Source: an uncultured Bacteroidales bacterium (lineage in GTDB: Bacteria; Bacteroidota; Bacteroidia; Bacteroidales; P3). Taken from it: a DNA stretch of 29,021 nucleotides. Made by a program: the position numbers and the translations under genes. Below the pieces are notes generated by a model. It did not search any database. It was not told where the DNA came from and saw only the letters and a program-made list of their open reading frames with translations. Of this stretch, positions 14,393 to 22,307 are shown one piece after another. Position 1 is the first letter of the stretch. The number at the start of each line of letters is the position of its first letter. The stretch lies in the NCBI GenBank assembly GCA_946540365.1, contig CAMNIH010000007.1, positions 1 to 29,021 of the forward strand, read 5' to 3'.

Positions 14393-17300
14393 ATGGCTCA
14401 ATTCACTCACCTGCATGTGCATTCGCACTATTCGATGCTCGACGGCATGTCGAAGATTCCCGACCTCGTGGCCAAGGCCAAACGCGACGGTATGTACGCC
14501 ATGGCCCTGACCGATCATGGCAACATGTTCGGCATTAAGGACTTCCTCGACACTGTCGCCAAGGAAAACGGCAAGCTGAAGGACAAGATCAAGGCCCTCG
14601 AATCCCAGATCAAGGAGGTCGAGGAACTGTACACACTGACCGAGGTGCCCGAAGGGACGCCCAAACTCAGCGACCTGCAGGAGGAGCTGGAGCGCCTGCG
14701 CGGACAGTTTTTCAAGCCTATCGTAGGCACCGAGGCCTACTGTGCCCACCGTTCGCTCTACGACAAGGACAAGAACCTGAAGGAGATCAACCCCGAGACG
14801 GGTCGCGAGCGTATTGTCGACAGCAGCGGCTACCACCTCATCTTGCTGGCCAAGAACCTCCAGGGCTACCACTCGCTCTGCAAACTGGCGTCGATCGCCT
14901 ACACCGACGGTTTCTACAACCGTCCCCGCATCGACCACGACGTGCTCAAGCAGTACCATGACGGCCTCATCTGCTGCTCCGCCTGCATCGGCGGCGAGGT
15001 GCCGCAGCTTATCCTCAAAGGCGACCTCGAGGGGGCCGAGCGCGCCGTGCTCTGGTTCAAGGAACTCTTCGGCGATGACTACTACATCGAGCTCATGCGT
15101 CATCAGACCGACAAGCCCAACGCCAACTACCACACCTACGAGCTGCAGCAGAAGATCAACCCCGTGCTCATCGGCCTCGCCCGCAAGCATGGAATCAAGA
15201 TCGTGGCCACCAACGACGCCCACTTCGTCGAGGAGGAACACGGCGAGGCCCACGACCACCTCATCTGCCTCGCCACACAGAAGGACTACGACGACCCCAA
15301 CCGCATGCACTACACCAAGCAGGAGTGGCTCAAAAGCCCCGACGAGATGGCGGCCGTCTTTGCCGACCTCCCCGAGGCGCTGGAGAACACCATGGAGGTG
15401 GCCGCCAAAGTCGAGACCTACAGCATCGACTCCGACCCCCTCATGCCCGTCTTCCCCATCCCCGAAAGCTTCGGCACCGAGCAGCAGTGGGCCACCCGCT
15501 TCACCGACCAGCAGCTCTTCGACGAATTCACCCGCAACGAGCGCGGCGAAGTCGTCCTCAGCCAGGAGGCCGCCGAGAAGAAGGTGAAGCGCCTGGGCGG
15601 CTACGAGCGCCTCCGCCGCATCAAATTCGAGGCCGACTACCTCGAACACCTCGTCTGGCATGGCGCCCGCAAGCGCTATTTGGCCGACGTGCCTGGCCTG
15701 TCTGACCAGTCTGACCTGTCCGACATAAAGGCCGCCTGCTCCGAGGAGGTGCGCGAACGCATCGTCTTCGAGCTGCACACCATCAAGACCATGGGTTTCC
15801 CGGGCTACTTCCTCATCGTCAGCGACTATATCCGCGCCGCGCGCGAAGAGCTCGGTGTCAGCGTCGGCCCCGGCCGTGGTTCCGCCGCCGGCTCCGTCGT
15901 CGCCTACTGCCTCTGGATCACCGACCTCGACCCCCTGCGCTACGACCTCCTGTTCGAGCGCTTCCTCAACCCCGACCGCATCTCGCTCCCCGATATCGAC
16001 GTCGACTTCGACGACGCCGGCCGCGGCAAAGTCCTCGACTGGGTCACCCACAAATACGGCAAAGAGCGCGTCGCCCACATTATCACCTACGGCACCATGG
16101 CCACCAAGAGCTCCATCTCCGACGTCGGCCGCGTCGAAAAGATACCCCTCGACACCGTCAACGCCCTCAAAAAGCTCATCCCCGACCGCGGCTTCCCCGA
16201 CAACATCAAGGACGAGAAGGGCAAGAGCCCCAAGGTGAACCTCAAAAACTGCTACAAATACATCCCCGAGCTCAAGCGCATCATGGAGGGCGACGACCTC
16301 AAACTCAAGCAGATGCTCACCTACGCCGAAGAACTCGAGGACACCAACCGCCAGATCGGCATCCACGCCTGCGGCGTCATCATCGGCTCCCAGGACATCA
16401 CCAACGTCGCCCCCGTCTGCGTCATCAACGACAAGGAAAGCGGCCAGGACGTCCTCGTCACCCAGTACGACGGCCACGTCGTCGAAAACGTCGGCCTCAT
16501 CAAAATGGACTTCCTCGGCCTCAAGAACCTCACCATCATCAAGAACTGCATCCGCATGGTCAAAAAAGTGCGCGGCATCGACGTCGACATCGACCACCTC
16601 CCCCTCGACGACGAACTCACCTACAAGCTCTTCTGTGAAGGCAACACCGTCGGCGTCTTCCAGTTCGAAAGCGCCGGCATGCAGAAATACCTCCGCGAGC
16701 TCCAGCCCCACGTCATCGACGACCTCATCGCCATGAACGCCCTCTACCGCCCGGGCCCCATGGACAATATCCCCGAATTCATCGACCGCAAGCAGGGCCG
16801 CAAGCCCATCGTCTACGACCTCCCCGTCATGGAGAAGTATCTCAAGGACACCTACGGCATCACCGTCTACCAGGAGCAGGTCATGCTCCTCAGCCGCCTC
16901 CTCGCCGGATTCACACGCGGCCAGAGCGACACCCTCCGCAAGGCCATGGGCAAAAAGCAGATCGAGAAAATGAACGAACTCGAAGTGCTTTTCTACGAAG
17001 GCGGCGAGAAAAACGGCCACCCCCGCGAGATCCTCTCCAAAATCTGGGAAGAATGGAAGAAATTCGCCTCCTATGCCTTCAACAAGTCCCACGCCGCCTG
17101 CTACTCCTGGGTGGCCTACCAGACAGCCTACCTCAAAGCCCACTACCCCGCCGAGTACATGGCCGCCGTCATGACCTCCGCCCAGGCCGACATCGCTCGC
17201 GTCAAGGAACTCATGGACGACTGCCGCAAGCAGGGCGTCGAAGTCGCCGCCCCCAACGTCAACCACTCCGACATGGACTTCAGCGTCGACCCACAGGGCC

Positions 17301-18352
17301 GCATCCGCTTCGGCCTCCAGGCCATCAGCGGCATGGGCGAGGCCGCCAGCTCCGTCATCATCGCCGAACGCGAAGCCAACGGCCCCTACGCCGACATCTT
17401 CGACTTCCTCAAGCGCGTCGACATGCACTCCGTCAACAAAAAAAACATGGAAGTCCTCGTCAAGGCCGGCGCCTTCGACGGCGTCGGCACCATGCACCGC
17501 GCACAGTACTTCCACAAAGAAAACGCCCTCGACACCACACCCACCTACCTCGACCTCCTCGTCCGCTGGGCCATCCGCCGTCAGGACAACGCCAACACCG
17601 CCCAGATGAGTATCTTCGACATGAGCAGCGAACTCTCCGAAGAAGAGCATCCCCCCATCCCCAACGCCGAACCCTGGAACAGCATCGAACAGTGCAAATA
17701 CGAAAAAGAAGTCGTCAGCACCTACCTCTCCGGCCACCCCCTCGACGACTACCGCTACGAAATGCGCTTCTTCACCTCCACCCGCGCCGCCGACCTCGCC
17801 GCCATCGAACAACTCGCAGGCCGCGAAGTCCGCTTCGCAGGCCTCGTCTCCGACGTCCGCACCGGCACCAACCGCCAGGGCGAACCCTACGGCAGCATGG
17901 TCATCAACGACTACTCCGGCAGCTTCGAACTCCGTCTCCGCGGCGACGAATTCAGCGACTTCCGTGGCTTCTTCGAAAACGACACCTTCGTCTACATCAA
18001 AGGCAACGTCGTCGTCCGTCCCTACACCGACAAAAGCGGCATCAACAAAACCTTCTCCCGCATCCGCATCGGCGCCATGATGAACCTCTCCAGCGTCATG
18101 GAACGCTACACCTCCAAGCTCACCTTCAAAGTCAACCTCTCCGATGTCGACGCCGAATTCTGCCGTTCGCTCGAGAAAATCGCCAAAAAACATAAAGGCA
18201 AAGTGCCTCTCCAGGCCGTCGTCGTCGACCCCGTCCACAACCGCGCACTCACACTCGGCGGCGAAAACCTCCGCATCTCCCCGCGCGACATCATCCCCGA
18301 CCTCGAAGCCCTCCGCGGCATCATCGAAATCCACCCCCAAGTAAAGTCTTGA
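14393..18352 (+). CDS. dnaE: DNA polymerase III alpha subunit (1319 aa)
   Basis: Replicative polymerase catalytic subunit. The N-terminal PHP domain opens with THLHVHSHYSMLDG. An extra Lys/Glu-rich coiled-coil-like insert (~56-106) interrupts it. The palm/finger region includes GFPGYFLIVSDYI, VGPGRGSAAGSVVAYC and the catalytic PDIDVDFDD with Asp536 and Asp538. Further on are MNALYRPGPMDNIPEFI, ITVYQEQVMLLSRLLAGFTRG and SYAFNKSHAACYSWVAYQTA, then an OB-fold (~1140-1215, REVRFAGLVSDVRTG). Length exceeds the ~1160 aa E. coli protein mainly because of inserts, one being LSDQSDLSD at 436-444. Codon use shifts along the gene: CTG and CTC are mixed early, while the last two thirds use CTC for leucine almost exclusively. 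The gene has its own promoter box and is followed after 47 nt by a GSCFA gene. Confidence 0.97.
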   Translation: MAQFTHLHVHSHYSMLDGMSKIPDLVAKAKRDGMYAMALTDHGNMFGIKDFLDTVAKENGKLKDKIKALESQIKEVEELYTLTEVPEGTPKLSDLQEELERLRGQFFKPIVGTEAYCAHRSLYDKDKNLKEINPETGRERIVDSSGYHLILLAKNLQGYHSLCKLASIAYTDGFYNRPRIDHDVLKQYHDGLICCSACIGGEVPQLILKGDLEGAERAVLWFKELFGDDYYIELMRHQTDKPNANYHTYELQQKINPVLIGLARKHGIKIVATNDAHFVEEEHGEAHDHLICLATQKDYDDPNRMHYTKQEWLKSPDEMAAVFADLPEALENTMEVAAKVETYSIDSDPLMPVFPIPESFGTEQQWATRFTDQQLFDEFTRNERGEVVLSQEAAEKKVKRLGGYERLRRIKFEADYLEHLVWHGARKRYLADVPGLSDQSDLSDIKAACSEEVRERIVFELHTIKTMGFPGYFLIVSDYIRAAREELGVSVGPGRGSAAGSVVAYCLWITDLDPLRYDLLFERFLNPDRISLPDIDVDFDDAGRGKVLDWVTHKYGKERVAHIITYGTMATKSSISDVGRVEKIPLDTVNALKKLIPDRGFPDNIKDEKGKSPKVNLKNCYKYIPELKRIMEGDDLKLKQMLTYAEELEDTNRQIGIHACGVIIGSQDITNVAPVCVINDKESGQDVLVTQYDGHVVENVGLIKMDFLGLKNLTIIKNCIRMVKKVRGIDVDIDHLPLDDELTYKLFCEGNTVGVFQFESAGMQKYLRELQPHVIDDLIAMNALYRPGPMDNIPEFIDRKQGRKPIVYDLPVMEKYLKDTYGITVYQEQVMLLSRLLAGFTRGQSDTLRKAMGKKQIEKMNELEVLFYEGGEKNGHPREILSKIWEEWKKFASYAFNKSHAACYSWVAYQTAYLKAHYPAEYMAAVMTSAQADIARVKELMDDCRKQGVEVAAPNVNHSDMDFSVDPQGRIRFGLQAISGMGEAASSVIIAEREANGPYADIFDFLKRVDMHSVNKKNMEVLVKAGAFDGVGTMHRAQYFHKENALDTTPTYLDLLVRWAIRRQDNANTAQMSIFDMSSELSEEEHPPIPNAEPWNSIEQCKYEKEVVSTYLSGHPLDDYRYEMRFFTSTRAADLAAIEQLAGREVRFAGLVSDVRTGTNRQGEPYGSMVINDYSGSFELRLRGDEFSDFRGFFENDTFVYIKGNVVVRPYTDKSGINKTFSRIRIGAMMNLSSVMERYTSKLTFKVNLSDVDAEFCRSLEKIAKKHKGKVPLQAVVVDPVHNRALTLGGENLRISPRDIIPDLEALRGIIEIHPQVKS
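15698..15724 (+). repeat. In-frame 9-bp tandem repeat inside dnaE
   Basis: Three 9-bp units, ctgtctgac, cagtctgac, ctgtccgac, encode LSD-QSD-LSD (DnaE residues 436-444). The codon choice (tct, tcc, ctg) differs from the surrounding gene. It sits in a variable linker between the PHP/finger boundary and the conserved GFPGYFLIVSDY block, so it should be tolerated. Confidence 0.75.
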
Positions 18353-18357
18353 CTCAT

Positions 18358-18390
18358 AACTTAAAACTTAAAACTTAAAACTCAAAACTC
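18358..18390. repeat. 7-bp-period tandem repeat (aacttaa units)
   Basis: Three exact aacttaa units (18358-18378), then aactcaa and a partial aactc, filling nearly the whole 47-nt gap between dnaE and the GSCFA gene. The AT-rich content contrasts sharply with the GC-rich genes on both sides. The next start codon is 9 nt after the last unit. Confidence 0.85.
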
Positions 18391-18399
18391 CCGCCTCCC

Positions 18400-19275
18400 A
18401 TGATGCCAGCCCTCACCACACCCGTCCTCGCACCCCGCCTGCCACTCCAGATCGACTTCGCCACCGGCATCATCTCCATCGGCTCCTGCTTCGCCGACGA
18501 AATCGCCCGCCGACTCCAGATGAGCGACTTCCACATCCTCGCCAACCCCTTCGGCACCCTCTACAACCCCGCCTCCATCGCCGCTGCCCTCCAGCGCCTC
18601 GTCGACGACCGCCCCATCGGCCCCGACGACCTCGTCCTCCACGACGGCCTCTTCCACTCCTGGCACCACCACGGCAGCTTCTCCCGCCCCACACCCGACG
18701 AAACCCTCCTCGCCTGCAACTCCAGCCTCCACCAGGCACACCTCGCTCTCCGTCAGGCCGACCTCCTCATCCTCACCTTCGGCACCGCCTGGGTGTTCGA
18801 GCACCTCGAGTCGAAGGCCGTCGTCGCCAACTGCCACAAACTGCCGCCCGCCACCTTCTCCCGTCGACGCATGTCCGTCGACGAAATCGTCGCACTCTGG
18901 CAACCCCTCCTCCTCAACCTCCACGCTCTCCTCCCACATCTCCACATCCTCTTCTCCGTCAGCCCCATCCGCCACCTCGCCGACGGCGCCCACGACAACC
19001 AGCTCAGCAAAAGCACCCTCCTCCTCGCCGTCGACCAACTCATCTCACAAAACACTAAACTCAACACCCTCAGCTACTTCCCCGCCTACGAAATCGTCCT
19101 CGACGAACTGCGCGACTACCGCTTCTTCGACCAAAAAATGTCCCACCCCACCGACCTCGCCATCGACATCGTCTGGGAACGCTTCCAGCGCGCCTCCATG
19201 GCTCCCGCCATCCAGCAGCAGGCCCATTTCAACGCCAAACAGCACCTCCGCGAACAGCACATCCCCCTCCACTGA
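18400..19275 (+). CDS. GSCFA-domain protein (291 aa)
   Basis: Carries the family-defining GSCFA motif at residues 28-32 (IISIGSCFADEIARRL), followed by NPFGTLYNP and LTFGTAWVFE, blocks typical of the GSCFA family found in Bacteroidota and others and thought to be related to SGNH-type hydrolases. No signal peptide or membrane helix; cytoplasmic. Biochemical function is not established. The start could be ATG18400 or the adjacent ATG18403. Base composition is extreme: Leu is nearly always CTC, Ser is often TCC, and the + strand has far more C than G, continuing the trend of the dnaE 3' half. It is separated from dnaE only by the heptamer repeat, so co-transcription with dnaE is likely. Confidence 0.9.
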   Translation: MMPALTTPVLAPRLPLQIDFATGIISIGSCFADEIARRLQMSDFHILANPFGTLYNPASIAAALQRLVDDRPIGPDDLVLHDGLFHSWHHHGSFSRPTPDETLLACNSSLHQAHLALRQADLLILTFGTAWVFEHLESKAVVANCHKLPPATFSRRRMSVDEIVALWQPLLLNLHALLPHLHILFSVSPIRHLADGAHDNQLSKSTLLLAVDQLISQNTKLNTLSYFPAYEIVLDELRDYRFFDQKMSHPTDLAIDIVWERFQRASMAPAIQQQAHFNAKQHLREQHIPLH

Positions 19276-19277
19276 CA

Positions 19278-19327
19278 AGGCATCAACCAAGCATCCCCTC
19301 TGCATTCCCTCTGCATCATCTCTGCAT
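19278..19327. repeat. 11-bp-period tandem repeat, second copy of the aggcatc/ctctgcat family
   Basis: aggcatcaacc (19278-19288), aagcatcccctctgcat, tccctctgcat (19306-19316), catctctgcat (19317-19327). Same wording and order as 4826-4875 but without the right-hand complementary arm found there. It begins three bases after the GSCFA stop codon. Confidence 0.85.
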
Positions 19328-19419
19328 AGATGTCTCGAAAATGCCTCCTAAAATCAATTCCGCAGGCAATAAAGATCTGCCCGCGTCGTTACCCCTACGT
19401 TAGTCAAACAGATCGCATT

Positions 19420-20448
19420 ATGAAAAAGAATATTGCTTTGGTCATGGGTGGTTACAGCGGCGAGCACGACATCTCGATCGCCAGCGGCAACCAGGTGTAT
19501 GGTCAGTTGGACCATACCAAGTATTGTGTCTATAAGATTGTGGTCGAACGCGGAGGGTGGTATTGGGACAACGAAGGGGTGAAATGCCCGGTGGACATGG
19601 GTGATTTCTCCGTGTCCAGCGATGGAAAGAAGATCCATTTCGACCTCGCCTTCATCATCGTCCACGGCAACCCCGGCGAGAACGGCGTGCTGCAAGGCTA
19701 CTTCGACATGCTCGGCATCCCCTACACCACCAGCGGATTCTACACCTCGTCGCTGACGTTCCACAAGGGCTACTGCAACCCGGTGGTGAAAAGCTTCGGA
19801 CTGGTCAAGGTGGCCAAGTCCGTCCTCCTCTACAAAGAGCCTCCCACCCAGGCCAAGCTCGACGAACTCATGGAGGGCATGCACTATCCCGTCTTTGTCA
19901 AACCCGCCGCAGGCGGCAGCAGTGTGGCCACCACCAAGGTGAAAGGCCCCGACCAGCTCCTGCCCGCCATCCGTGAGGCCTTCACCGAGGACCGCCAGGT
20001 GCTCGTCGAGCAGTTCATCCCCGGGCGCGAGTTCGACTGCGGCGTCATGCAGTTCCCCCAGGGGTCGAAATATGAGGGATGGAACCCCGACTTCAAGCAT
20101 AAACTCGTCTTCCCCGTCACCGAGATCATCCCCAAGGGCGGCCATGAATTCTTCGACTACGAGGCCAAGTACGACGGCTTCAGCGACGAGGTGTGCCCCG
20201 CCCAGGTCGACGACAGCATCGCCAAGCATATCCAGGAGGTGTCGTATCGCATGTACGACCTGCTCGGCTGTCGCGGCATCGTGCGCTTCGACTATATCTA
20301 CAACACCGACGAACAGGAACTCTACTTCCTCGAGGTGAACACCATCCCCGGCCAGAGTGCCGAAAGCATCGTCCCCAAGCAGGCCCGTGCCATGGGCATC
20401 ACCCCGGCCGAGCTCTATGAGATGAGCATCCAGGCTGCCTTAGCGTAG
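19420..20448 (+). CDS. ddl: D-alanine--D-alanine ligase (342 aa)
   Basis: ATP-grasp ligase joining two D-Ala residues for peptidoglycan precursor synthesis in the cytoplasm. Residues 10-17 give GGYSGEHD, the N-terminal binding motif. Then come HGNPGENGVLQGYFDMLGIP, the ATP-grasp segment PVFVKPAAGGSSVATTKV and the C-terminal metal/substrate block LYFLEVNTIPGQSAES. Length fits the family. ATG19420 is chosen because MKKNIALVMGG is the natural N-terminus; an upstream ATG at 19330 adds a basic stretch unlike any Ddl. The stop codon overlaps by nine bases the 3' end of the convergent permease gene on the other strand, so the two transcripts must overlap. No van-type neighbours are present; this looks like the housekeeping enzyme. 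Confidence 0.96.
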   Translation: MKKNIALVMGGYSGEHDISIASGNQVYGQLDHTKYCVYKIVVERGGWYWDNEGVKCPVDMGDFSVSSDGKKIHFDLAFIIVHGNPGENGVLQGYFDMLGIPYTTSGFYTSSLTFHKGYCNPVVKSFGLVKVAKSVLLYKEPPTQAKLDELMEGMHYPVFVKPAAGGSSVATTKVKGPDQLLPAIREAFTEDRQVLVEQFIPGREFDCGVMQFPQGSKYEGWNPDFKHKLVFPVTEIIPKGGHEFFDYEAKYDGFSDEVCPAQVDDSIAKHIQEVSYRMYDLLGCRGIVRFDYIYNTDEQELYFLEVNTIPGQSAESIVPKQARAMGITPAELYEMSIQAALA

Positions 20449-21702
20449 CAGATGCCGACGGTAGGTGCGAGCGGCCAGCAGCGCCGCCAGCGCCACACAG
20501 AGGATGGTCAGCGCCGCCCCCACGCCCACCTGCCACATCGGCAGTCCGAACGGCAGCCGCAGCAGGGTGGCCACCGGTGCCGTGAAGGGCACCAGGGTGA
20601 GCCCCACCGCCAGCCCCGACGAGGGCGACCGCAGGATGAATGCGCTGAGGATCAGTGTGATCAGTAGCGGCGCACTGACCAGCAATGTCCATTGCAGGGC
20701 GTCGGCGTCGCTCTCTAACCGCGCGGCCAGTGCGGCCAGACAGGCCCCGTAGAGCAGGTATCCCAACAAGAAGCATCCGAGGAACATCGCCGCCACCAGC
20801 GGCAGCCGGATGGCCGTCAGGCCTTGCACCGTCTCGTCGACCAGCTGCACCGTGGTGTTGTACTGCACGGTGGCCTCCTCGCCTTTGGTGGCCAGGCTGC
20901 GGTGGGCCTGCTGGGTGCGGGCCTCGGCGAACAGCTGAGGGGCCGAGGCTTCGACCCCTTTGATGCACAGCGCCGTCAGTGCGATCCACAGCACCAGCTG
21001 GGTGGTGGCCGCTAAGGCCACTCCCGCCACCTTGCCCACCAGCAGGCTCGTGGGGCGCGTGGCGGTGACCAGCACCTCGGCCACGCGGTTCTGTCGCTCT
21101 TCTTGCACGCTCCGCATCACCTCGCTGCCGAAGACAATCAGCGCCAGCGTCATCAGCACCGCCAGCACCAGCGCCACGATGTTCTTCACGTGGGCGAAAC
21201 TCTCGTGTCCGGTGGCCGCATCCTGCGTGTGCAGTTTTATATTGGTGGACTCCACCGAGTGGTAGACCGAGGGTTCCAGCTGATAGACATCCTCCAGTAT
21301 GGCGTTGCGCAGCAGCGTCTGCAACTGGCCGTCGACGAAGCTCTGCAGCTGTACCGACGGGCTGTCGCTGCGGTAGTAGAGGAAGGCGTCGCGCGGGATG
21401 GTGGTTTCGCGCATGGGAATGAACAGCACCAGGTCGTGCTTCCCGGCTTGCTGTCGGGCGTAGTCGAGGCTGGGCATAGCCTTGAAGCCCACCTCGAGGG
21501 TCGACTGCAGGCCGTCGGCGAAGAGCCCCGTCTGGTCCACCACCAGCACGGTGGTGCGCTCGGCGCTGCGATGGGCCGCCGCCACCGGCAGGGCATAGAG
21601 CACCGCCAGCACCACCGGCACCAGCACCGTGAGCACCCAGAAGGAGGGTTTGCGAAGCCGCATGCGGTATTCGCGTCCGAGGATAAGCAGCAGGTTGTTC
21701 AT
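20440..21702 (-). CDS. ABC-2 type transporter permease, NatB-like (420 aa)
   Basis: Membrane subunit of an ABC exporter. The start MNNLLLILGREYRMRLRKPS is followed by one membrane helix (~24-44), a large external domain (~45-165) and a C-terminal bundle of about five helices: VALVLAVLMTLALIVFG, VALAATTQLVLWIALTAL, LVAAMFLGCFLLGYLLYG, LVSAPLLITLILSAFIL and VGVGAALTILCVALAAL. The block EERQNRVAEVLVTATRPTSL between helices is typical of NatB/YhaP-like permeases. ATG21702 shares ATGA with the upstream ATPase stop, favouring translational coupling. Substrate unknown; sodium export, the NatAB role in Bacillus, is only an analogy. Last gene of a five-gene overlapping operon. Confidence 0.92.
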   Translation of the reverse strand: MNNLLLILGREYRMRLRKPSFWVLTVLVPVVLAVLYALPVAAAHRSAERTTVLVVDQTGLFADGLQSTLEVGFKAMPSLDYARQQAGKHDLVLFIPMRETTIPRDAFLYYRSDSPSVQLQSFVDGQLQTLLRNAILEDVYQLEPSVYHSVESTNIKLHTQDAATGHESFAHVKNIVALVLAVLMTLALIVFGSEVMRSVQEERQNRVAEVLVTATRPTSLLVGKVAGVALAATTQLVLWIALTALCIKGVEASAPQLFAEARTQQAHRSLATKGEEATVQYNTTVQLVDETVQGLTAIRLPLVAAMFLGCFLLGYLLYGACLAALAARLESDADALQWTLLVSAPLLITLILSAFILRSPSSGLAVGLTLVPFTAPVATLLRLPFGLPMWQVGVGAALTILCVALAALLAARTYRRHLLR

Positions 21703-22307
21703 AGCTGTATCGTTTTGGTACACAGGTCGTGGGCGGCCTGCTGGTTGTGGGTCGAGAGGAGCAGGGCGGCGCCGCGGTCGCGCAGGGCGCCGATTTCGCG
21801 GCGCAGCATGGCGCTGTTGGCCTCGTCGAAGCCCGAGAAGGGCTCGTCGAGGATGACCAGGTCGGGCCGGTGGGCCACCGTGACCACAAACTGCAGCCGC
21901 TGCTGCATCCCCTTGCTCAGGCGTCCGGCAGGCTTGTCCCACCAGTCGTCCATGCCCAACCTCTCGAACCATCCGTGCAGCTCGCGTTCGGCATCCTGGC
22001 GCGACATCCCTTTCAGCCGCGCAAAATAGAGCGCCTGCTCGCCGGCCTTCATGTGGCGGTAGAGGCCGCGCTCCTCGGGCAGGTAGCCCAAACGGGTCAG
22101 GTCTGCCGTCGACAGGGGGTGCCCGTCGAACAGCACGCGTCCGCTGTCGGGTTCGAGCAGTCCGGTGATGATGCGCAGCAGGGTCGTCTTGCCGGCGCCG
22201 TTGGCCCCCAGCAGGGCCACCGCCTCGCCACGCACTATGCCGAAGCTCACGTCGCGCAGCACCTGATGCCCGTCGAAGGCTTTGTGAATATGGTCAACCT
22301 GTAGCAT
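21699..22307 (-). CDS. ABC transporter ATP-binding protein, short form (202 aa)
   Basis: ATPase partner of the permease. Walker A GANGAGKT (34-41), signature LSKGM (130-134), Walker B VILDEP (151-156) and H-loop STH (185-187) are all present, so it should hydrolyse ATP. It ends only 15 residues after the H-loop, whereas related NatA-type subunits usually continue for a further C-terminal region; the shortening coincides with the ATGA overlap with the permease gene. Its own ATG (22307) shares one base with the TAA of the BatA-like gene. I see no sign of frameshift: the antisense and alternate frames downstream belong to the permease gene. Confidence 0.93.
   Translation of the reverse strand: MLQVDHIHKAFDGHQVLRDVSFGIVRGEAVALLGANGAGKTTLLRIITGLLEPDSGRVLFDGHPLSTADLTRLGYLPEERGLYRHMKAGEQALYFARLKGMSRQDAERELHGWFERLGMDDWWDKPAGRLSKGMQQRLQFVVTVAHRPDLVILDEPFSGFDEANSAMLRREIGALRDRGAALLLSTHNQQAAHDLCTKTIQL

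Noticed and set aside
14114..18340. 1408-codon antisense ORF opposite dnaE
   Set aside because: The sense strand is an unmistakable DnaE; the antisense product is low-complexity Val/Asp/Glu/Ala-rich.
19330..19419. Longer start for ddl
   Set aside because: Adds a basic, non-conserved extension; MKKNIALVMGG is the expected N-terminus.
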